DNA of 64,000 nucleotides. Origin: Nonomuraea guangzhouensis (GTDB lineage: Bacteria > Actinomycetota > Actinomycetes > Streptosporangiales > Streptosporangiaceae). Under the pieces are notes generated by a model. The model searched no databases. It saw only the letters and a program-made list of their open reading frames with translations, and was not told where the DNA came from. The translations under genes were made by a program, and so were the position numbers. Shown one piece after another: positions 8,633 to 15,992 of this stretch; within the stretch, counting starts at the first letter, position 1; every line of letters starts with the position of its first letter. Where the stretch lies: contig NZ_JAHKRM010000024.1 in the NCBI RefSeq assembly GCF_019396345.1, positions 62,001 to 126,000 of the forward strand. Direction: 5' to 3'.

Positions 8633-8855
8633 GTGGGTGTGCTCGACGGCCTTCCGCCCGAGGTTCGGCACGTGCTCGACGATGGAACCCAACGACGCCT
8701 ATCTGTGCGTCGTCCCCCGCGGCTCCGGTGATCAGGTGTTCCTGCCGTTCGAGGAGGATGGCGGCATGCTGTCGATCATCCTGTCCAAGGCTTTCCTGCT
8801 GGCTGCCGACACCACCATCACCGACCCCTCCATCACCCGCCAGGTCCACCTCTGA
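8633..8855 (+). pseudogene. Frameshifted remnant of a DUF4132 C-terminus
   Basis: Read from GTG 8633 the frame gives 'VGVLDGLPPEVRHVLDDGTQ' and then 'RRLSVRRPP' before a stop at 8729. Removing one C from the C5 run at 8714-8718 moves into 'RGSGDQVFLPFEEDGG', 'MLSIILSKAFLLAADTTITD' and 'PSITRQVHL', which ends at 8855. The joined reading resembles the last ~70 residues of DUF4132 proteins (FLP[FY]E-E/D, SK-LLLA, DP-I--Q). The ~1000 residues normally upstream are missing. It is either an internally deleted, frameshifted relic or a short gene with a sequencing indel. Confidence 0.55.
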
Positions 8856-8918
8856 CAGGGACCACCGGCGTCGCGGCATCTTGACATCAAGCGCTCTCGA
8901 GGTTCAAGGATGATCCTC

Positions 8919-9329
8919 ATGAGCACCACAATTATTGACGAACAGGCACATGAAGCCGAGATCGCGGCGATCAAGCAGGTGGTCGCCGTGGTGGAGCACT
9001 CCCAGAACAATGAGCTTCCCGATGAGTTCGTCGGCCTCTTCCGGGCTGATGCGATCTGGACCACGGGTGGGGGTAAGCGCCTCTTCGGCCGCGATGCGAT
9101 CTCGACTTTCACCCACCAGGTTCTTCCTGGTGGGATGCAGGGCTCGACGGTCTCGTTCGAGGTGGAGCACGTGCTGTTCATCCGCCCCGACGTCGCCGCG
9201 GTCAAGGTCCGTCAGGTCTACCAGACATCCGACGGGCCAGAGGTGGGCACTCCGCTGTTCGTCATGGCCAAAGAAGACGGGCAGTGGCGCCTGACCGCCT
9301 GCCAGAACACCAGCGTGCTCGACGACTGA
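8919..9329 (+). CDS. SgcJ/EcaC-type NTF2-like (SnoaL-fold) protein
   Basis: 136 residues from ATG 8919, which has AAGGA 8 bp upstream; the earlier ATG at 8910 overlaps that Shine-Dalgarno. The sequence follows the DUF4440/SgcJ pattern: an N-terminal helix 'EAEIAAIKQVVAVVEHSQNN', 'FRADAIWTTGGGKRLFGRDAI' and the paired strands 'VSFEVEHVLFIRPDVAAVKVRQVYQ', ending 'WRLTACQNTSV'. The fold makes small ligand-binding or isomerase-like domains; the substrate is unknown. A strong hairpin follows at 9351. Confidence 0.8.
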   Translation: MSTTIIDEQAHEAEIAAIKQVVAVVEHSQNNELPDEFVGLFRADAIWTTGGGKRLFGRDAISTFTHQVLPGGMQGSTVSFEVEHVLFIRPDVAAVKVRQVYQTSDGPEVGTPLFVMAKEDGQWRLTACQNTSVLDD

Positions 9330-9350
9330 CCGACTACGCAACAGGTGCGG

Positions 9351-9380
9351 CTCCGGCCCGGGAAGCACGCCGGGCCGGGG
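9351..9380 (+). terminator. Rho-independent-type hairpin after the NTF2-like gene
   Basis: A perfect 9-bp stem, CCGGCCCGG (9353-9361) with CCGGGCCGG (9370-9378), closes an 8-base loop. A further G-U and G-C pair extend it to 9351-9380. It lies 21 bp after the stop, without a T-run. Confidence 0.6.
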
Positions 9381-9394
9381 CATCAATGGTGCCT

Positions 9395-9450
9395 GATCAG
9401 CTTAAATATCGACTTCATAATCGGTGGATTATATATATCAATATTGGACG
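9395..9450. promoter_or_regulatory. AT-rich promoter-like island with inverted repeat
   Basis: About 55 bp is strikingly AT-rich against the high-GC background and includes a TATATATA run. It contains the perfect inverted repeat ATAATC (9417-9422) - GGTG - GATTAT (9427-9432). It sits about 90-140 bp before the Tat-exported hydrolase and probably carries its promoter and a regulator site. Confidence 0.4.
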
Positions 9451-9536
9451 CAAGGAGATCGTTTCTGGTCTGCTAAGCGGGCATCGACGTCCATCGAGGT
9501 CGTGATCCTCCGGCCCGTGAAAGCAGGTGTTCGCCC

Positions 9537-10553
9537 ATGTCCTTCGGGCAGTCCAGCCCGTCCCGCCGTGCGTTGCTGGCCGCCGCGGCCCTCCTGCCGC
9601 TGGCGGGACGCGAGGCCGAAGCATCGGCGGCCGCCCCCAAGAGCGCGCGGTACTACTACGACCGCGCGGCCAGGCTGGCCGGTGACGACCCGGTGCTGCG
9701 GGCCCTCGTCAAAGCGCTCACGCCGGGCGGCGCACTGCCGCCCGTGAAACCCCTCTCGCCACTGCGGATCTTCGACAACGTCGCGGTGCTGGGCACCAGC
9801 TTCGTCCAGGCCACAGCCTTGCTCACCGCCCGTGGCGTCATCCTCATCGACGCGCTGGGATCACCGGACGACGCCGAAAAGATCATCGTTCCTGGGCTGC
9901 GTTCTGTGGGAGCGGATCCAGCGAAGATCAAGTACGTGGTGGTCGCCCACGGCCACAGTGATCATTTCGGCGGCGCCCAGTTCCTCGCCGACAAGTACGG
10001 CGCCCGAGTCATGATGAGCCGAGCCGACTGGAACCTCATCGCCGCCGAACGCCCGGCCAACGCGCCCAAGCGAGACCTGGAGATCTCCGACGGGCAGCGG
10101 CTCACCCTCGCCGGCACCACGGTCACGTTCCACCACACGCCAGGGCATACGCCGGGCACCGTCTCGTCGATCTTCCCGGTGCGCTGGAAGGGGCTACGGC
10201 ACACCGCGATGTTGTGGGGCGGGACCGCCCCGCCCGCCGCGACCACGGACAAGCGCACCACTCTCTCCTCAGCGCTCGCCTTCGCCTCCAGGATGAGACA
10301 GGCAGGCGTGGACGTCGAGCTGAACAATCACGGGGGCGTCGACAACGGCCTGGCGCGCATCGAGGAGTTGCGCGCCGGGTCCACGGGAGCGGGGAATCCG
10401 TTCGTCATCGGCCGTTCCAGGACGCAGCGCTTCATGAAGGTCATGGAGACCATGCTGCGCGGCCGCATCGCCCAAGACCAAGAGGCGAGCTCCGGCACGT
10501 CTTCAGCCGGCGGGGCCGCCTCACCCGGACGATCGACCCACGTCTGCTGCTGA
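9537..10553 (+). CDS. Tat-exported metallo-beta-lactamase-fold hydrolase
   Basis: 338 residues. The N-terminus 'SPSRRALLAAAALLPLAG' is a twin-arginine signal peptide (SRRALL). The MBL fold has the metal motif 'HGHSDHFGG' (HxHxDH) near residue 140 and the second ligand histidine in 'HTPGHTPGT' near 200, as in subclass B3-like/quorum-quenching relatives. The export signal implies extracytoplasmic action. The substrate is unknown: a beta-lactam or lactone is possible but not shown. The last ~40 residues are low-complexity Ser/Gly. It is convergent with the toxin gene. Confidence 0.85.
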   Translation: MSFGQSSPSRRALLAAAALLPLAGREAEASAAAPKSARYYYDRAARLAGDDPVLRALVKALTPGGALPPVKPLSPLRIFDNVAVLGTSFVQATALLTARGVILIDALGSPDDAEKIIVPGLRSVGADPAKIKYVVVAHGHSDHFGGAQFLADKYGARVMMSRADWNLIAAERPANAPKRDLEISDGQRLTLAGTTVTFHHTPGHTPGTVSSIFPVRWKGLRHTAMLWGGTAPPAATTDKRTTLSSALAFASRMRQAGVDVELNNHGGVDNGLARIEELRAGSTGAGNPFVIGRSRTQRFMKVMETMLRGRIAQDQEASSGTSSAGGAASPGRSTHVCC

Positions 10554-10578
10554 CAGACGACCGGCAGCCTGATCGGCG

Positions 10579-11001
10579 TCAGGGCCAGTTGACCGGGACG
10601 TCCGGGCAGAGGCGCTGGTAGGGGTCGGCGTCGCGGGTGATGATGCGCCAGTCGGTGGCGTTGCCCACGTCGGTGCGGCGGCGTGATGCGGCGAGTGCGG
10701 CGTGAGCGGCAGGCAGCGAGGCGACGTCGTGTTCCGCCGCCAGGGAGCCGGCGGTGACGGCGTCATCTCGGTCGAGTGTGTCGACGTGGTGGGCGATCAC
10801 GTACAGGAGGCCCTGCAGGCGTTCGCGGGCGGGCTCGGTGCGGACCTGACGGGCGGCCTCGGCGGCGACGACCGTGGGGATGACGATGGGGTAACCGCGG
10901 CGGACCGCTTCGCCGATGATCACTTCGATCTCGATGTCTTTGCCGAGCCAGTCGGTGAGGGCGGCGTGGTCGAGGACCAGGCCGGTGTCCAGGAAGCGCA
11001 C
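10579..11001 (-). CDS. PIN-domain toxin (VapC-like RNase)
   Basis: 140 residues from a GTG start. The N-terminal 'RFLDTGLVLDH' carries the first PIN aspartate (D5). Further acidic positions include E48 in 'VVAAEAARQV' and a C-terminal 'DWRIITRDADPYQRL' (T-x-D). PIN toxins are Mg-dependent RNases neutralised by a cognate antitoxin. It begins 2 bp after the antitoxin stop, giving the standard antitoxin-toxin order. Length and the weak central motif ('HAALAAS') make it a divergent family member. Confidence 0.75.
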   Translation of the reverse strand: MRFLDTGLVLDHAALTDWLGKDIEIEVIIGEAVRRGYPIVIPTVVAAEAARQVRTEPARERLQGLLYVIAHHVDTLDRDDAVTAGSLAAEHDVASLPAAHAALAASRRRTDVGNATDWRIITRDADPYQRLCPDVPVNWP

Positions 11002-11003
11002 GG

Positions 11004-11255
11004 CTATTGGTGGCTCTCCTCGATGCGGTCGAACATGGCGCGGACGCGGGCGAGCGTGTCGGCGGGGGCGTCGTCGAGGTTATAGCCGACGAGCTCGCGC
11101 CAGGCGGTCATTCTGCGATCTCGGTCGAGCTTCTCGGCGACGGCTTCGTCTATGTAGGTGGAGACGGTGACGCCGTGGGCGGCGGCGGCCTGCTTGAGTT
11201 GCCTGCCGACGTCCTCGGTGTGGGAGAAGCTGGTCCGCTTGTCCTTCGTCTGCAT
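11004..11255 (-). CDS. Ribbon-helix-helix-type antitoxin
   Basis: 83 residues. A basic N-terminus and a strand 'RTSFSHTEDV' followed by 'GRQLKQAAAAHGVTVSTYIDEAVAEKLDRDRRM' look like an RHH/CopG-type DNA-binding region. The C-terminal half ('DDAPADTLARVRAMFDRIEESH') would contact the toxin. It lies immediately upstream of the PIN gene and is presumably autoregulatory. The divergent kinase gene starts 50 bp away. Confidence 0.72.
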   Translation of the reverse strand: MQTKDKRTSFSHTEDVGRQLKQAAAAHGVTVSTYIDEAVAEKLDRDRRMTAWRELVGYNLDDAPADTLARVRAMFDRIEESHQ

Positions 11256-11304
11256 ACGATTAAGGATAGCACTGCATACGTTTCGCTTGCGGCAGACTGG
11301 GTGG

Positions 11305-12219
11305 GTGGAGATCGTGGTGCCTGCCGCTTTGACCGAGTTTCACGTGAAGCACGATGGAGAGGCCGGGCGGGCCTGGTCGGCGGGGTTGCCCGCGTTGGCC
11401 GAGCGGTATCTCGAGCGATGGGAGCTGCGGCTCGATGGCGGAGCCGCGCACGGGATGGTGTCGCTGGTGCTGCCCGTGGTGCGGGCCGATGGCACGCGGG
11501 CGGCGCTCAAGTTGCAGCCCGTGAGCCACGAGACGATCGGCGAGGGGCCCGGGCTGCGGGCCTGGGCGGGTGACGGGTCGGTGTTGCTGCTCGACGAGGA
11601 CCCCGCCACCGGCACCCTGCTGCTCGAACGGCTCGACGCCGAGCGCTCGTTGTCGGCCGAACCCGATGTCATGAAGGCGCTCGGCATCCTCACCGAGTTG
11701 CTCCGGCGGCTGGTGGTGCCGCCCGCCCCCGAGGGGATGCGGCGGTTGGGGGACATCGCGGGTGACATGCTCGGCCGCGTTCCCGATGCGGTGGCGGGGT
11801 TGCGCAGGGAGCGGGATCGGGACTGGTTAGGGGTCTGCGCGGCGGCGGTGCGCGAGCTCGTGGGCGAGCCGGGCGATCGGTTGCTGCACTGGGACCTGCA
11901 CTACGACAACGTCCTGGCCGGGGAACGGGAGCCATGGCTGGCCATCGATCCCAAGCCGCTCGCCGGGGACCCTGGGTTCGACCTGCTGCCCGCGCTGCAC
12001 AACCGGTGGGAGGAGGCCGTGGCGACGGGGGACGTGCGGCGGGCGGTGTTGCGGCGGTTCGACTTCATGGTGGACGGGCTCGGGCTGGACCGGCAGCGGG
12101 CCGCGGGGTGGACGCTCGGCCGGGTCCTGCAGAACTCCCTCTGGGACGTGGCGCGCGGCGAGCGGGAGCTCCACGAGATCCAGCTCGCCGTGGCCGAGGC
12201 GGTCCGTCAACGCCTCTAG
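11305..12219 (+). CDS. APH(6)-type aminoglycoside/hydroxyurea kinase homologue
   Basis: 304 residues from GTG 11305 ('MEIVVPAALTEFHVKH'). It has the phosphotransferase core 'LLHWDLHYDNVLAGE' (HxDxxxxN) near residue 197 followed by 'PWLAIDPKPLAGDPGFDLLP', the signature of the APH(6)/hydroxyurea phosphotransferase subfamily. Members phosphorylate streptomycin or small hydroxyl substrates; chromosomal actinomycete copies are often of unknown substrate. The frame is open further upstream but would run over the antitoxin promoter. A parS-like 14-mer lies inside codons 11-15. Confidence 0.85.
   Translation: MEIVVPAALTEFHVKHDGEAGRAWSAGLPALAERYLERWELRLDGGAAHGMVSLVLPVVRADGTRAALKLQPVSHETIGEGPGLRAWAGDGSVLLLDEDPATGTLLLERLDAERSLSAEPDVMKALGILTELLRRLVVPPAPEGMRRLGDIAGDMLGRVPDAVAGLRRERDRDWLGVCAAAVRELVGEPGDRLLHWDLHYDNVLAGEREPWLAIDPKPLAGDPGFDLLPALHNRWEEAVATGDVRRAVLRRFDFMVDGLGLDRQRAAGWTLGRVLQNSLWDVARGERELHEIQLAVAEAVRQRL
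11337..11350. promoter_or_regulatory. parS-like ParB binding site (13/14 match)
   Basis: GTTTCACGTGAAGC differs at one position from the actinobacterial parS consensus GTTTCACGTGAAAC. It lies inside the APH-like gene. A second such site lies at 19002. Confidence 0.6.
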
Positions 12220-12278
12220 GACGACAGGCCGTGGAGGAAGGCGCGGCCCAGCGCACCGAGGGCTGATCAGCCAAGCGG

Positions 12279-13184
12279 TCAGATGAGCAGGGCGAGCTTG
12301 CCGCGGCCGTGGCCGGTCTCGATCTCGCGGTGCGCGTCCGCCGCCTCCTCCAGCCGGTACGTCCGGCGGATCAGGAACTTCAGCTCCCCCTTCGCATAAA
12401 GCTCGGCATACCGGCCAAGACGCTCAGCCGTACGGACACCCCGCGTGGTCATGACCCCCAGCCCGGCCGCCTTGCCATGCTCGACCAGCGTGAGCACGCG
12501 ACCAGGGTCCGAAACCAGCTCCAGCGAGACGTCCAGCGCGGCGCCACCCGCTCCGTCGAGGGCCAGGTCCACCCCGTTCGGTGCGAGCGCTCGTACCCGG
12601 GAGGCGAGACCCTCCCCGTACACGACCGGGATCGCGCCGAGGTCGCGCAGGTAGGCGTGGTTCTCCTCGCGAGCGGTCCCGATGACGGTGGCGCCCCTGG
12701 CAACGGCGATCTGGACGGCGGCCGTGCCGACCGCTCCGGCGGCGCCATGGATGAGGAGTGTGTCGCCGGCTGCCAGGTTCAGCTGGTCGAGGGCGATCTC
12801 GGCGGTCTGCACCGCGGCGGTCAGCGCACCTGCCACCTCCCAGGGGACACCCGGCGGCTTGGACGTCACGTCGGTGGCGGGGACCACGATGTACTCGGCG
12901 TAGCTGTTCAGTAGGGAGAATCCGAGCACCTCCTCCCCCACATCCAAGGTCACGTCCGGCCCCACCTGGTCGACCACGCCCGCGAACTCGTTGCCGGGGA
13001 CCCGCGGCAACGGATCCGTCAAGCCGGGCGGCGTCCACCCGGCACGTACCGCGGCGTCGAAGGGCTGAACCCCGGCAGCCTTGATCCGCACCCGAACCTG
13101 TCCCGGCCCCGCCTCCGGCATGGGCCGGGACATCAGGCGCAGCACCTCAGGCCCTCCGAAGTCGGCAAACGCCGCTGCTTTCAT
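12279..13184 (-). CDS. NADP-dependent quinone oxidoreductase-like MDR protein
   Basis: About 301 residues from ATG 13184 ('MKAAAFADFGGPEVLRL'); an ATG six codons upstream (13202) is possible. It is a medium-chain dehydrogenase with GroES-like N-half ('PRVPGNEFAGVVDQVGPDV') and Rossmann motif 'LLIHGAAGAVGTAAVQIAVARGA' near residue 145. Catalytic zinc ligands are absent, as in the quinone oxidoreductase branch. It ends tail-to-tail with the kinase gene, 59 bp apart. Confidence 0.88.
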   Translation of the reverse strand: MKAAAFADFGGPEVLRLMSRPMPEAGPGQVRVRIKAAGVQPFDAAVRAGWTPPGLTDPLPRVPGNEFAGVVDQVGPDVTLDVGEEVLGFSLLNSYAEYIVVPATDVTSKPPGVPWEVAGALTAAVQTAEIALDQLNLAAGDTLLIHGAAGAVGTAAVQIAVARGATVIGTAREENHAYLRDLGAIPVVYGEGLASRVRALAPNGVDLALDGAGGAALDVSLELVSDPGRVLTLVEHGKAAGLGVMTTRGVRTAERLGRYAELYAKGELKFLIRRTYRLEEAADAHREIETGHGRGKLALLI

Positions 13185-13335
13185 GAAATTTCCGTCGGTC
13201 ATGGAGTCGACCCTGCATCCCCAACCGCACTTGAGGTCAAGTCGGATCGCATTTCGGGAACTTTCAGCTTTAGTCCGGCTTTATCTGTATATAGTCCGAC
13301 GGGGGCACAGCAGGGGACGGGGTAACCAGGGTCTG

Positions 13336-13890
13336 ATGACCGAGTTCTTACATGTTGCGCTGAGCTTCCCGACGGTGGTATTCACCTTCCTTCTCGTCGT
13401 GGTGGCCGGCTACTGGTTCATTGTCATATCCGGCCTTTTCGACTTCGAAGACGGCGAAGCGCCCTGGCTGGGGCTGGGCGGAGTGCCTGCCGGGATCGCG
13501 CTGTCGCTGCTGATCGCACTGGCCTGGCTGCTCACCTTGATCGGCAGCCAGCTGGCGCAGGGGGTCGCGCTGCTGGCCGTACCCATCCTTGCCCTGCTCG
13601 GCGCCTGGTTGGGCATGCGGGGGCTGATCATCCCGCTGCGCCGGCTGTTCCCCGACGCGCGGCGCCCGTCACGCGGCGACTTCGTCGGCCAGATGTGCGT
13701 GATCCGGACCGGCCACGCGGGCGCCGACTTCGGCCAGGCCGAAGTCACCGCGCCCGATGGCTCCTCAGCGGTCGTCCAGGTCAGGACGACCGGCCAGGAC
13801 CGGCTCGCCCGCGGCGACAACGCGCTCATCTTCGAATACGACGCCAACGGCGAATTCTTCTGGGTCATGCCTTACGAAAGCGAGCACTGA
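13336..13890 (+). CDS. NfeD/YqiJ-like membrane protein with OB-fold
   Basis: 184 residues from ATG 13336. There are three hydrophobic segments ('VVFTFLLVVVAGYWFIVISGLF', 'AGIALSLLIALAWLLTLIGS', 'ALLAVPILALLGAWLG') and then a soluble beta-rich C-terminal domain ('FVGQMCVIRTGHAGADFGQAEVTAPDGSSAVVQVRTTGQDRLARGDNALI') matching the OB-fold seen in NfeD/YuaF/YqiJ proteins. The stop overlaps the flotillin start (TGATG at 13888-13892). Such proteins accompany flotillins at the membrane. Upstream 13203-13335 is AT-rich and probably holds the operon promoter. Confidence 0.82.
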   Translation: MTEFLHVALSFPTVVFTFLLVVVAGYWFIVISGLFDFEDGEAPWLGLGGVPAGIALSLLIALAWLLTLIGSQLAQGVALLAVPILALLGAWLGMRGLIIPLRRLFPDARRPSRGDFVGQMCVIRTGHAGADFGQAEVTAPDGSSAVVQVRTTGQDRLARGDNALIFEYDANGEFFWVMPYESEH

Positions 13891-15986
13891 TGGACGTCAT
13901 CTCCACCGGATTCGGCATATTCCTCGCCGTCGTGCTGATCATCGTGATCGGCCTGCTTGCCGCCATCAGCCGCCTTTTCCGGAAGGTCGAGCAGGGCAAG
14001 GCACTGATCATCTCGAAGGTCAACAAGGTCGACGTGACGTTCACCGGAGCCACCGTGCTCCCCGTCTTTCACAAGGCCGAGGTCATGGACATCTCGGTGA
14101 AGACCATCGAGATCGAGCGGACCGGCCGTGAGGGGCTGATCTGCCAGGACAACATCAGGGCCGACATCAAGATCACTTTCTTCGTACGCGTCAACAAGAC
14201 CGCCGAAGACGTCATCAAGGTCGCCCAGGCCATCGGCACCGTACGGGCCAGCGACGAGTCGACGTTGCAGGAGCTGTTCAGCGCGAAGTTCTCCGAGGCG
14301 CTCAAGACCGCCGGCAAGCAGCTCGACTTCGTGGATCTGTACACCAAGCGTGACGAGTTCCGCGACCAGATCGTCCGGCTCATCGGCACCGACCTCAACG
14401 GCTACAGCCTGGAGGACGCGGCCATCGACTACCTGGAGCAGACCTCGCTGATCGCGCTGGACAAGAGCAACATCCTCGACGCCCAGGGCATCCGCAAGAT
14501 CACCGAGCTGACGGCGATCGAGCACGTACGGACCAACGAGTTCCAGCGCAGCGAAGAGAAGGAGATCACCCGCCAGAACGTGGACGCCCGCGAGGCGATC
14601 CTGGAGCTGGAGCGCCGGCAGGCCGACGCCGAGATCAAGCAGCGTCGGGAGATCGAGACCATGAAGGCCCGCGAGGAGGCGGAGATCGCCCGGGTGGCGG
14701 CCGAGGAGCGGCTCAAGTCGCAGTCCGCCAACATCAAGACCGACGAGCAGCTCGGCGTCCAGCACGAGAACCGGGCCCGTGAGGTCGCAGTCGCGGAGAA
14801 GAACCGCGAGCGGGTGATCGCGATCGAGACCGAGCGGATCGAGAAGGACCGCATGCTGGAGGTCATCGCCCGCGAGCGGGAGACCGAGCTGTCGCGGATC
14901 GCCAAGGACAAAGAGGTCGAGACCGAGAAGCGGTCGATCGCCGAGGTCGTACGCGAGCGGATCGCCGTCGACAAGACGGTGGCCGAGCAGGAGGAGAGCA
15001 TCAAGCGGCTGCGCGTGGTCGAGGAGGCCGAGCGCACCCGCCAGAGCGTGATCATCGCCGCCGAGGCCGAGGCGCAGGAGAACCTGGTCAAGGGCATCAA
15101 GGCGGCCGAGGCGGCGGAGGCGGCGTCGAAGTTCAAGGCCCGCGAGGAGCTGACGCTCGCCGAGGCCAGGCAGCAGGCCGCCGAGCTGGACACCCGGGCC
15201 AAGATCAGGCTGGCCGAGGGCGTACAGGCCGAGTCGGCGGCTGCCGGACTGGCCCAGGTCCAGGTCAGGGAGCGCGACGCGGAGGCGATCGAGAAGGTCG
15301 GCCGCGCGGAGGCGGTGGCGCTGGCCGAGAAGCTCAAGGCAGAGGCGGAAGGCGCCAGGTCCATGGCCGTGATCGAGGGCGACCGGCTCAAGGCGCAGGC
15401 CGAGGGCGAGCAGGCGATGGCCCTGGCCACCGCCACGGCGGTGGGCGAGAAGCTCAAGGCCGAGGCCGAGGGTCTGACCGAGAAGGCGGCCGCGATGGCC
15501 GCGCTCGACGACGCGAGCCGGGCGCACGAGGAGTACCGCCTGCGGCTGGAGGCCGACACGGAGGTACGCCTCAAGCAGATCGACGTCACCCGGCAGGTGG
15601 CGGAGTCGCAGGCCAGCGTGCTGGCCGCCGGCCTGGCCAAGGCGAACATCGACATCGTCGGCGGCGACACGATGTTCTTCGACAAGGTGGTGGGTTCGAT
15701 CACCGCGGGCAAGGTGGTGGACGGGTTCGTGGAGCACTCGCAGGTCGCGGGCTCGCTGGCCGCGCCGTACCTCAACGGGTCGGCCAGTCTCGCGGGTGAC
15801 CTCAGCGCGCTGGTCGGCGGGGTGAGCACCGAGGACCTGAAGAACCTGACCGTGTCGGCGCTGCTGATGCGGCTCATCCAGAACGGCGGGCCCGACTCGG
15901 CCCCGCTGGGCGAGCTCCTGGAGACGGCCCGCCGCCTGGGCGTGGCCGACTCCCCGGTGGCCGCGCTCACCGCCGCGAAGGTCTGA
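13890..15986 (+). CDS. Flotillin-like (SPFH/band 7) membrane scaffold protein
   Basis: 698 residues from ATG 13890, overlapping the upstream stop by 1 bp. There is one N-terminal membrane segment ('GIFLAVVLIIVIGLLAAISRLF'), then the SPFH domain (about 25-200), a long charged Ala/Glu-rich coiled coil (about 230-560) with heptad-like repeats, and a flexible Ala/Gly C-terminus. Flotillins organise membrane microdomains. The order NfeD-like, flotillin, AAA ATPase suggests that the ATPase works on or with the flotillin assembly (inference). Confidence 0.9.
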   Translation: MDVISTGFGIFLAVVLIIVIGLLAAISRLFRKVEQGKALIISKVNKVDVTFTGATVLPVFHKAEVMDISVKTIEIERTGREGLICQDNIRADIKITFFVRVNKTAEDVIKVAQAIGTVRASDESTLQELFSAKFSEALKTAGKQLDFVDLYTKRDEFRDQIVRLIGTDLNGYSLEDAAIDYLEQTSLIALDKSNILDAQGIRKITELTAIEHVRTNEFQRSEEKEITRQNVDAREAILELERRQADAEIKQRREIETMKAREEAEIARVAAEERLKSQSANIKTDEQLGVQHENRAREVAVAEKNRERVIAIETERIEKDRMLEVIARERETELSRIAKDKEVETEKRSIAEVVRERIAVDKTVAEQEESIKRLRVVEEAERTRQSVIIAAEAEAQENLVKGIKAAEAAEAASKFKAREELTLAEARQQAAELDTRAKIRLAEGVQAESAAAGLAQVQVRERDAEAIEKVGRAEAVALAEKLKAEAEGARSMAVIEGDRLKAQAEGEQAMALATATAVGEKLKAEAEGLTEKAAAMAALDDASRAHEEYRLRLEADTEVRLKQIDVTRQVAESQASVLAAGLAKANIDIVGGDTMFFDKVVGSITAGKVVDGFVEHSQVAGSLAAPYLNGSASLAGDLSALVGGVSTEDLKNLTVSALLMRLIQNGGPDSAPLGELLETARRLGVADSPVAALTAAKV

Positions 15987-15992
15987 TCGCGC

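Noticed and set aside
11333..11352. tRNA or small RNA signal at the CACGTG palindrome
   Set aside because: No cloverleaf can be drawn; the match to parS is the better explanation. No tRNA was found elsewhere in the window.
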